Shown here one piece after another: positions 56,631 through 64,000 of a DNA stretch of 64,000 nt. Under the pieces are notes generated by a model. It did not search any database and was not told the origin of the DNA. It saw only the letters and a list, made by a program, of their open reading frames with translations. This DNA is from Fulvia fulva. Its lineage: Eukaryota; Ascomycota; Dothideomycetes; Mycosphaerellales; Mycosphaerellaceae. The stretch lies in NCBI RefSeq assembly GCF_020509005.1, contig NC_063013.1:6972033-7036032 (forward strand). Direction: 5' to 3'. Both the position numbers and the translations under genes were made by a program. Within the stretch, counting starts at the first letter, position 1. Each line of letters begins with the position of its first letter.

Positions 56631-56651
56631 ACCATACCAATTCACTCACTG
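56631..56651 (-). repeat. hAT right terminal inverted repeat
   Basis: The complement reads CAGTGAGTGAATTGGTATGG, pairing with 13368-13388. Confidence 0.85.
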
Positions 56652-56659
56652 TCTCGGCG
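56652..56659. repeat. hAT target-site duplication, right copy
   Basis: TCTCGGCG, identical to 13360-13367. Chromosomal sequence resumes after it. Confidence 0.9.
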
Positions 56660-56918
56660 CACGGAGCTTTTGCACATGCCGTCTCCGCTTGCCGGGACCC
56701 TTAAATCTTGCCTTATCTCTAATCTCCTTCCTTCAGAACAGCTGCGCGGTGTTCAACATCACCGACTTAGACCATCATACCACTTGAGTGACCGTCATTC
56801 CTCGTTATACATTCAGTCGCAATGCTGCCTTCCGTGCAAGTCAGAGGCATATACGGCCATCTGGCCTTTCCCTGACACAGTTGACTCAGCGAAGACGACA
56901 TAACGGCAAGCCGTGAGT

Positions 56919-57643
56919 ATGGCAACTACCCTGCTTCCCCCTTCAGATGTAACAAAGAAGTATTGGGAAAGGGTCCAGCAGTTTGAAGAGACCCCCTTCT
57001 TCGCCTGCGAGGCCGACCCGAGGATCGCATACTGCATGTACGTCCCACCAGAGCATCACGGCTTAAACAGGAAGATGCCGTTGGTGGTCACCGTTCACGG
57101 GAGTTTTCGCAAGGCACAGACCTGTCGCGACAACATGGTGGACTTGGCCAAGCGCTCAGGTGTCTCCATTCTTGCACCATTGATCCCTGCCGGTCTTGAA
57201 GGTCCCAACATATGCACGGGTACAGATTGCTGCGTGGCAGCAAGGACAAACCAGCCACTCGGTATGACTGAAAACTGCTGCATTTTCTGGATGAGGCAGC
57301 TACTCGCTGGCCTGGGATCGACGCCTCCAAATTCTTCTTTTGCGACTTCTCTGGACGCGGACAATTTGCGCTGAGATTCGCCTACATCTATCCTAATACA
57401 TTCGACGTTGTTAGTATCGGAGCTCCTGGGAAGACCACGCAACTCGATACTACTAAGCCACGGCGGTATGCAGATCACTCTGTCTCATGGTGCCAGTCTA
57501 GCATTCCCCAGCCCCAAGTCTCCCACCAAGGAGCAATCAAGCGGAAAGCCAGACAGCACAATGTCGAATTGCTTTGGGACATCGATGTTCAAATCGTGGG
57601 TTCTCCTCGAGAACTTGGTGTGAAGTTGTGGTCCCGAAAATGA
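56919..57643 (+). pseudogene. alpha/beta-hydrolase (esterase-like) pseudogene
   Basis: The ATG at 56919 opens MATTLLPPSDVTKKYW..., with a hydrolase-type MPLVVTVHGSFRKAQTCRDN and VSILAPLIPAG. Near 57208 the coding frame shifts by one base: the downstream frame reads MHGYRLLRGSKDKP, meets an in-frame TGA at about 57270, then continues LLHFLDEAATRWPGIDASKF and FAYIYPNTFDVVSIGAPGKT to TGA at 57641-57643. The nucleophile elbow expected as GxSxG reads DFSGRG, so the flanking glycines are also lost. It is a dead copy of a putative esterase; the family substrate is unknown. It lies directly next to the transposon block. Confidence 0.75.
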
Positions 57644-57720
57644 GCTCCGTGTACCTGCTTCGAATTTCTACTTTTGAATTTCAGTTCTTCGATGACTGAC
57701 TATCGCCTCTGATCATCATC

Positions 57721-58104
57721 ATGTATGCCCATGTCGGGTGTGGCAGCAATGGGCTCGCAAGCGCGAGGGTCGCACGCAAGGCCGATTATCTCACACGCAG
57801 ATCGTATACGATCATTCAGCACAGCCGCCGTGGAGATGGTCAATTCAAGATACCCGATGACCCCCTGATCCTCTCAGACATCCACCGCGGTGTTCAAGCT
57901 CATCAAGAAACCTCTGTCGACAACGGCCGCCTTCGATCTGAAGATCGATACCTCCGAGGGAAACTTGAGGCGGCAACCAACGTCATTGGTCGACTGCAGC
58001 GACAACTGGAACATGCTCGTCAAGAAGTTGCAAGTTTGGGCAAGATTTTTGACGATGAGAATTATATACCAGAAGAACATAAGTGCGTCTGCACACCACC
58101 GTGA
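57721..58104 (+). CDS. hypothetical protein or fragment with a coiled-coil end
   Basis: The 127-codon frame begins with an ATG at 57721. Its second half (IGRLQRQLEHARQEVASLGK) has a clear heptad pattern and ends DDENYIPEEHK. A possible splice donor GTGCGT follows that segment at about 58082. No domain is recognised. It may be an exon of a larger gene or part of a decayed one. Confidence 0.35.
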   Translation: MYAHVGCGSNGLASARVARKADYLTRRSYTIIQHSRRGDGQFKIPDDPLILSDIHRGVQAHQETSVDNGRLRSEDRYLRGKLEAATNVIGRLQRQLEHARQEVASLGKIFDDENYIPEEHKCVCTPP

Positions 58105-58474
58105 ATCATCATAACATCGCATAGACACCATCACGTCGACAATAGTGTTGGTGTCACGAGTCGTTCGATCGATTGTTTGAGCCATGTTGTCGATGGAGGA
58201 CTACGGCCTCGAATGTTTGTTTGATCAGTGCGCTTATGCGAAAAGACAAGGAAGGGTCCTGTACTATGATTTCAAGTAGTATCTACTCGTACGCGTGAGA
58301 GAGCTGCTACAATGTCCAACGTTTGGCATGCCGGCGATGGGTCCATCATGTCAGTGACAAGGATATTGTGTATGGGTCCATATCCTGATGTACCTTTCTG
58401 AGCCCTCTGTCGTCTTTCAAATAACAAACAAGTCACACGACATACACGCCAATTCCAACAACAAAGACATCCTC

Positions 58475-58804
58475 ATGTCCGCCGTTGGGGATCTTCCTGC
58501 CGAACTATATCAAAAGATCAAATTCCTCACCATGACATCTGACAGTGGTTGGGCATTCTTCCTTACCGTTGACTTCGACTCTACCCTCCCTAAAGCAGCA
58601 ACAGTGTCGGCGGTGCATCGCCGCCAGTTTGTGTCGACACACCACTTCTATATCCAGTCTACAGAGCTCGCCTTCGTGTGGAAATGGGTCACCTCATTGT
58701 CGCAATTCGACTGGAATATCGTTCGAGACCACAGTCGTGTTGCTGGCAGTCTTGCATTGGGGTCTACGCTCCGAGAAAATGCAGAGGCGTCGTCCTCGAA
58801 ATGA
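58475..58804 (+). CDS. small hypothetical protein with an F-box-like N-terminus
   Basis: The ATG at 58475 is preferred to the upstream frame start because it is followed by GDLPAELYQKIKFLTM, the LPxEL motif found at the start of many fungal F-box-type or related hypothetical proteins. The 109-residue product then has VSAVHRRQFVSTHHFYIQS and ELAFVWKWVTSL. It may be a truncated member of a subtelomeric family. Confidence 0.45.
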   Translation: MSAVGDLPAELYQKIKFLTMTSDSGWAFFLTVDFDSTLPKAATVSAVHRRQFVSTHHFYIQSTELAFVWKWVTSLSQFDWNIVRDHSRVAGSLALGSTLRENAEASSSK

Positions 58805-59568
58805 GATGAATCGCAAGGCTCGGGAGGATGCTGATACTTTCTCCGCATTAATACGAACGGAATCATAAGCCGGGCCACATTCACGGAACTAATGCTGCAA
58901 TAAGTGACCAAGCTCGGCGTATGCTGTGCCAAGCCCGCGTCGGACTTCACATGTCGTTTGCTTGCCTATCACATGTCCGTTGCTTTCACATGCACACTCC
59001 ACGCACGCTTATTTCGTGATCACTAGAATGATTAGTAGGGGTCTGCTGCCAAGCCTCTCAGTCTCTCATGTTGCGACGTAGGATGGTGGACAGCATTTGT
59101 TCGCGGCGATGCATACTCTGCGTGCCCGCCTCTTGTGCCCACCGGTGTAGGTAGCAGTATCTATTACAAGACAGGACGTCGGTCGAATCGATTGATGTGA
59201 AAATCCGTCGAAGCGACACCTACCGTCCTCGATGCTCTTGGAGATGCGACTGATGGCGGTGCACGCTTCGTCCACTACTTCTTGCATGTCACTTTGGGCA
59301 TTAGGTTGCCTTCCAATGGCGTGCTCGAGGACGAGATACGCTGCTTCGAGTCTGGTGACATCGTCGCTGCCATAGTCGACACAATCGTTGTAAGTCGAGG
59401 CGATTTCAAGGCTTTCTGCTTTGTGATGAACAGTGGCTATGCATACGACCAACGATGTTGGTGCTGTAGCTGCGGTTTATCTCCAAGTCCCACGCGTCGA
59501 ACGATGACCCTCCGTCACTAATGCATGTTGTGGCTTCTCGGCTGCATGATGTTCCTTTTCTCTTCTTT
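58805..59568. other. region with a possible decayed minus-strand exon
   Basis: On the minus strand 59425-59225 reads LEIASTYNDCVDYG, then RLEAAYLVLEHAIGRQP and EVVDEACTAISRISKSIEDG, followed by GTAGGT, a possible donor. It looks protein-like, but no start codon or partner exon was found. The rest shows nothing. Confidence 0.3.
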
Positions 59569-60055
59569 TTACTTCAGGAGCGACATGACGGACGCAAGCG
59601 TCTGAATACCTTTCCTGGCGTCAATCTCTTCGCGTAAGATGCTCTGGATGATGGGAAGGTGTTGATGCTCTAGGAGTAGCTCGGCAAGCTGAGCACCAGG
59701 GCTGAGAGCCTTGCCCTGGACTGGCGAGGTGCGGCCCTTCGCCTCACGCTTGGTTTGGCGGGCGGTAGGACCACCGCGATCGACGGTGACCAAGGACGCA
59801 GGAAGCCGCAAGTACGTTGTAGGCCTTTGCTGCTGCGTAAGGGCTGCCTTCTGCCCACTCTGTAAGATGTCGTTGTAGAATGCTTAAGGTCCGTCATTCT
59901 AGGCCATCTTCGTTCAAAGGTTATCATCACTCACAGTTGTTGATGGCTATAGCCATTTCCCGGAGATCCTTGACCGCGAGGTAGATCATGTTGCCAGCTC
60001 TGGTGATTGCTGCAGTCGGCTTGACGTATACTCTGGTGATGCACAAGACGCCCAT
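59569..60055 (-). CDS. possible two-exon gene or remnant, function unknown
   Basis: A possible first exon starts at ATG 60055 (MGVLCITRVYVKPTAAITRA, then YLAVKDLREMAIAINN), with donor GTGAGT at about 59936. A possible second exon (from about 59866 after CTTACAG) reads SGQKAALTQQQRPTTYLRLP and ends LLLEHQHLPIIQSILREEID...MSLLK with TAA at 59569. The splice phases do not match: the join would create a stop. So this is either a wrong intron model or a pseudogene. Confidence 0.35.
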
Positions 60056-60288
60056 ACGACGCAGATACTCGCTACGTTGCTGATCTTTTCGCTAAGTTGA
60101 ATTGGACCAAAGAACTCTGTGCCAAGACTAAGCCCACAAGGGTCAATGCTGACCCATCTGAGTGTATCGACCACCTCAAGTCGACAGGCCTACGAACGAA
60201 CGACTCTCCAAAGCCACTATGTCATCTACGCCTCGCCTTCGCTATACATGTAAGCACCCAGGCCTATATGTGATGATCCGCCTTTTGT

Positions 60289-60654
60289 TCACTCCTCGTG
60301 TTTGTCCCCTGGGAACTCTGCCTCGTCGAGTTCCTTGTAAAATGAATAGCTAGAGATCTCAGTATTTTCGCACGAAAGTATGTATTGTATTATCGTACTT
60401 GTCGTTTGTGGGGCAGCCTTTGGTACAGCAACTAAAGACGCACTACAATCGTCAGGAATTCTAAATGGAATACTGCTTCGAATTGTGTAGCGACATACAG
60501 AACAGCAGATCTTCCTCTTAAACAAGTCCCCATGCGCCCAGCGCGACTGGATGACCTTGCCGGCATCTCGAATGCTGAGACCTTCTGTGCTATAAGGGCC
60601 AGCATATACATGGACCGTATGGAGGCAAAAGGCGATAAGTGTAAGCGGGTTCAT
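60289..60654 (-). CDS. small putative secreted protein
   Basis: From ATG 60654 the 121-residue product begins MNPLTLIAFCLHTVHVYAG, a plausible signal peptide with cleavage after YA. The mature part has five cysteines (KICCSVC, DDCSA, LSCEN) and no known domain. TATATATG about 20 bp upstream is TATA-like. Possibly effector-like, but support is only the signal peptide and the size. Confidence 0.5.
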   Translation of the reverse strand: MNPLTLIAFCLHTVHVYAGPYSTEGLSIRDAGKVIQSRWAHGDLFKRKICCSVCRYTIRSSIPFRIPDDCSASLVAVPKAAPQTTSTIIQYILSCENTEISSYSFYKELDEAEFPGDKHEE

Positions 60655-61248
60655 CGTATGTAGTAGGCAAGAGTATATATGTAATGAAGTGGGAGTAATG
60701 GGGTTCTTCGAGTCGAAGAGTATCCTATATAAGATATGTACGAGAGCACTGCAGAGGACTATGGCCGACTAGACAGTTTCTATTACTAAAGTGTACTATG
60801 AGGGACTGGCGCGTGTTTGGGGTTATCCATGCAAGCTTATCTCTTTTGTTGTGTAGTAGAGCTACATTTTCCGAGGGTACTTATACGGCCGTAGTAAATC
60901 AATGATCACGCCTTAGATCTAGACCTCTACGCCCCTAGGCATAGATTTACTAGTAACTACTTTGGAAAAATGTAATACTTGATTCGTAGGAGCTACCCAT
61001 AACTGCAGGGAGGCTGCTAGGGCCTGTGGAGTAACACAAGCTAGCCCTGACAAAGTCTTTCGTTAAAGTTCATAGCGTCATTAGTCCCTGGTATATTGTC
61101 ATTGATATGTATGTCGTTTGAGCTGCAGTGTAAAAAGTCTCTAGTGTAGCATTATCGATAGGCGAGAGTGATCTTAGCTACTCGATCCTCCCTAACACTC
61201 GTACTTGTGATTCTGTGCCCTCTTTCGTGTTGGACACAGCCGCTCGGA
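60655..61248. other. divergent promoter region
   Basis: This separates the minus-strand gene starting at 60654 from the plus-strand UstYa-like gene starting at 61249. No coding frame is supported here apart from the upstream extension of the latter. Confidence 0.45.
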
Positions 61249-62293
61249 ATGTTGAACGACCAGCGGCGAGATTCTAAAGAATCCCTCCCTTTTATTGGAA
61301 CAGAAGAAGCGGAGACTGTTGATCGGTATACATCTCTTGGAACTGGGAAAAGGAGTCTGAATAGCCCGAAAATAGCCCTCGCGGCTGTCACTGGACTTCT
61401 CCTCGGTCTTGGAACAGGCCTCACGCTAGCTCTGCTATTACAGACACATCTGAGATGTCAAGCAAGCACACTATGTGTATGTCGTCAGGAAGAAACATCG
61501 CCACTATTGGATGACATAACGATCAAGTATCATGAACAGACGTTTAATGGGTCTTTTGTACATCGGACTATATATCGACAAGATGCGAGCCCGACGGTGG
61601 ATGCTGCATGGGATGCACTTGGAGTAAACTGTAAGTCGGCAGCAACGAAAAACCTCGAGAGTGCAAAGTCTTACTGACTGCCTATGTGTAACAGTCGTTG
61701 GTGTCCTTATCTCTCGGGAACAAGCCTCTCGACATAGTATACCACAGCATTGGGCACATATGCCACAAGAATATGGTGGGCAATACGTCGTAAACGCGCA
61801 AGTACACCATCATTTACATTGCTTGGTAACGTACTATCCGGTCACGAAGAAAGTCACTAGCATTAACTTGAACGACGTAGGATCTACTGCGAAAGGGCCT
61901 CTACTTCAACATCGACTACTACAGGAGCCTAGGCAAAGGGGCATTTAAGAACAGGCCAGCTGTCCTAAAAGCACACATTAGTAAGTTCTTTGTGTAACTT
62001 TGCGGTAATATGTGAACTAACAGACTTTTATTACAGCGCACTGCCTTGACTCTCTACGACAATTGCTAATGTGTAATGCCGATGTAGGCGTTGCTGGGTG
62101 GATTTGGGTTCGAAACACGCCGACTAGCGAACCATTCCTATTTCCTGACTTCAACTCAGCGGTACACCAGTGTCGAAATTTTGACGAGATCAATGATTGG
62201 GCGGAGAGGAACCAGATCATGTATAGTCCATTGGGTACTGTCGAATTCGAGCCACCGAGGCTTGGCGAACGGATTCCCGTTGGTTTACCGTAA
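61249..62293 (+). CDS. UstYa-like (DUF3328) membrane protein, four exons, apparently intact
   Basis: Exons are 61249-61630, 61695-61825, 61881-61980 and 62037-62293. Introns have GTAAGT/AACAG, GTAACG/CGTAG and GTAAGT/TACAG, and all phases agree, giving 289 residues. Topology: short cytosolic N-terminus, one membrane segment at about 42-64 (IALAAVTGLLLGLGTGLTLA), then a lumenal domain with both HxxHC motifs that define UstYa proteins: HHLHC (166-170) and HITHC (203-207), the second followed by LDSLRQLLMCNADV. In known pathways (ustiloxin, cyclochlorotine, others) UstYa proteins carry out oxidative cyclisation of ribosomal peptides or related oxidations and chlorinations. No Kex2-repeat precursor peptide or partner enzyme is seen nearby. 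The ATG at 61249 is preferred to 61168 because DUF3328 proteins start close before the membrane segment. Confidence 0.88.
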
Positions 62294-62387
62294 GCTAGTA
62301 GAAGGCTTGCTCATCGTGCTCCGGGAGTTCGAGTATGCCGTGAATGGATCGCTGTCCTTGTTATGTTGAGAACGGATACAGGAAGAC

Positions 62388-62642
62388 TTGGCCGCTCAGC
62401 GAGCAAATGACTACAGCTCCTCCGTGGCAAATGACTTTTGTAGCCTATCTCCTTCATTGTCTACATACCGTAAGGACTGCCACAAATGTTGTAGAGTTGC
62501 GATTAAGGTGGAGAAGCGGGTGTTAGAAGCTGTTGCCGAAGCGGCTCCCATGTTGGAAGATGACGCCGTGGTAGCCCACCAATATGGAAGACAGCAGCGG
62601 TTGATTGAAGAGGGAACGCGAGCGTTGCAGGAGCAAGAATAA
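62388..62642 (+). pseudogene. possible gene fragment
   Basis: The frame ends with CRVAIKVEKRVLEAVAEAAP and EDDAVVAHQYGRQQRLIEEG, a helical, protein-like composition, and stops at 62642. There is no convincing start, domain or splice site. Probably the remnant of a 3' exon. Confidence 0.3.
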
Positions 62643-63957
62643 TTGGCAAAACCTGCTACGAGGAGGAGCTTCATGTGGGAAGAAGATAAGAACATTTTAA
62701 GTTGCGCCCAGAGCCTAGGCTACGCCATCAACTCATAGGGGTGTATTGCAATCTCCATGAACACTTTTGACACCTCTTTCTTGATCATGCCTGGAACTTC
62801 GATTGTCGGATTAAGCTGTCGATGGCGCACAATTGTAGACTAAGCATGCACAATTACCTGTCCTCTAGCTTGCCCGTTGCAGTGACCATGGCATGACAGT
62901 CAACCTCAAAAGATGCAAGAAACGAGGCACTCGAGAAGGCGATAGACGAGGATAGCAAGAAGGAGACTGCAGTCGCTGTTTTGCGATAGGATATGGCCAA
63001 GTTGAGTGCCATGAAGGGCGAGGGTCAGAATTCTAGCCAATGAGGTGCCGTAGCGCCCAGACAGAAGGATGGTCACCAAGATCAGGCACAATGTTGAAGT
63101 TGTATTAGGTTTCGGCCGCGGGCGCGTCTACCATGCTGAACCACAACAGATCGGAGGTGTGACAGGAATAGTGACAGTCTATTCAATACCATGACGTGTC
63201 TCTAGATATCTCGAATCGGAGTGTCTTAACAATTTGTTGATATCCTGTAGCGGCTCCCGTGAGGTAGACACACACATGACAGGTCCGAACAAACACAGTC
63301 ATCAGATCTAAAGGAAAGCCACATGTGTGGACTCGTGCATAGTGGGCGAAGTATCAAGATGGCAGTTACATGTTGTCTTTAGGAGACGTCTAACACCATC
63401 AAGGTTCTGAATTGGGAAGGAACTTCAATGCTCTATATCGTCATGGCCTTGCTCACGTGGGAGCTCACTGAAGAGGTTGAATGAACCAGATACATGCTAA
63501 AGGTGGTAAAGAAAAACACAATACAAGTGGAAATTGGTGGTATGCCGATCCTGGGGCCGATTGTAATTGCTTGTGTACATGGACGGTACTTTATGGTTGC
63601 CTATTGTACCCTCCGCGCTTTTTCTACTCTTCGGCCTCGACAGCCTCGTGGGTTGCGACATACCGAAGCAAAGATCCAGCGCTAACACCTTACCGGAAGT
63701 GGACCGGTAGTGGCCGAATGGTCAGCTCACCTTAATCAAGGATGACGCATGCCCTGCGGCGTTGGATACACTGGTCACATGCCGATCCGCTGCTTTGTTC
63801 CCAAAGGGATCTCGTCTTCTCTGCACGAGCCCAACAACAGTTCGAGGGATCGGGCAGGTTGGTGATCTTCTTGTGACTCGTTTTTGCAACCGCAATAGCC
63901 AACTGCTGGGCATTGCGTCGGACTGCCGCCTGGACCTCGGGGTATCTTTCAATGCTC
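62643..63957. other. subtelomeric spacer, no supported gene
   Basis: Open frames are short and without features. No helicase gene or subtelomeric satellite is recognised before the telomere. Confidence 0.5.
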
Positions 63958-64000
63958 TTAGGGTTAGGGTTAGGGTTAGGGTTAGGGTTAGGGTTAGGGT
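63958..64000 (+). repeat. telomere repeats (TTAGGG), chromosome right end
   Basis: About seven perfect TTAGGG units run to the last base of the window, with the G-rich strand 5' to 3' toward the end, as at a right chromosome terminus. The array continues beyond, or is cut by, the window. Confidence 0.95.

Larger units (their letters stand above)
13368..56651 (-). mobile_element. hAT DNA transposon swollen to 43 kb by eight nested insertions and one inversion
   Basis: The element is bounded by inverted repeats starting CAGTGAGTG (13368 and 56651) and by a perfect 8-bp duplication. Its own sequence survives as 55083-56651 (N-terminal part, minus), 22726-23643 plus 29935-29966 (middle, now plus) and 13368-14147 (C-terminal part, minus). 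These sum to about 3.3 kb, a normal size for hAT. Transposase features read in order when the 22120-39047 segment is turned back: FVADNTTNNN, then GHIANLYAKSLLL, then ALTIRERVDTF and AIILNP, then LERSFSSGRD at the C-terminus. Most Trp codons have become TAG, so it is inactive. All else in the interval is retrotransposon cargo. Confidence 0.9.

Overview
This is the right-hand end of a filamentous ascomycete chromosome. The last 43 bases are TTAGGG telomere repeats. The genes have short introns (about 50-100 nt) with fungal branch points, and include fungal families: an IRS4-type EH protein, an F-box protein, small cysteine-rich secreted proteins and a UstYa/DUF3328 protein. Many transposons carry C-to-T changes in CpA context (TGG codons turned into TAG), the signature of RIP. 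A Dothideomycete is my best guess for the host, but that is an impression and not a demonstration.

Layout. (1) 1-13359 is gene-bearing: a 15-bp minisatellite, IRS4-like gene, F-box gene with a one-base frame break, a Lys-rich hypothetical gene, a PAN/apple-like secreted protein, a 10-Cys secreted protein, a probable GPI-anchored Cys-rich protein, and a multi-Kex2-site secreted protein with a frame break. (2) 13360-56659 is a transposon block of about 43 kb. (3) 56660-63957 is subtelomere: an alpha/beta-hydrolase pseudogene, gene fragments, a small secreted protein and an intact UstYa-like gene. (4) 63958-64000 is the telomere.

The main result is that the whole 43-kb block is ONE hAT DNA transposon (13368-56651, transposase on the minus strand, about 3.3 kb without its cargo). 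It is flanked by a perfect 8-bp target-site duplication (TCTCGGCG at 13360-13367 and 56652-56659) and has terminal inverted repeats starting CAGTGAGTG. It was enlarged by eight nested retroelement insertions. Gypsy-A, Copia-3 and Gypsy-B entered the hAT element itself. Copia-X and LINE-1 entered Gypsy-A. Copia-Y, LINE-2 and LINE-3 entered Copia-3. Almost every insertion can be closed with its own target-site duplication.

The present order shows an inversion. The two near-identical Copia copies (16674-22119 plus strand; 39048-44492 minus strand) have exchanged flanking duplications: ATATA/AATAG on one, AATAG/ATATA on the other. This is expected if recombination between inverted copies flipped 22120-39047. 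Turning that segment back restores the hAT reading order, Gypsy-A (TSD ATCTA, 184-bp LTRs) and Copia-3 (TSD GTAGC, 235-bp LTRs). The alternative is an assembly flip across the 5.4-kb inverted repeats.

Two mutational layers are visible. hAT, Gypsy-A, the Copias and LINE-3 are RIP-damaged. Gypsy-B (520-bp LTRs that look identical, intact gag and pol), LINE-1 and LINE-2 sit inside them without that damage, so they arrived later, when RIP was weak or absent.
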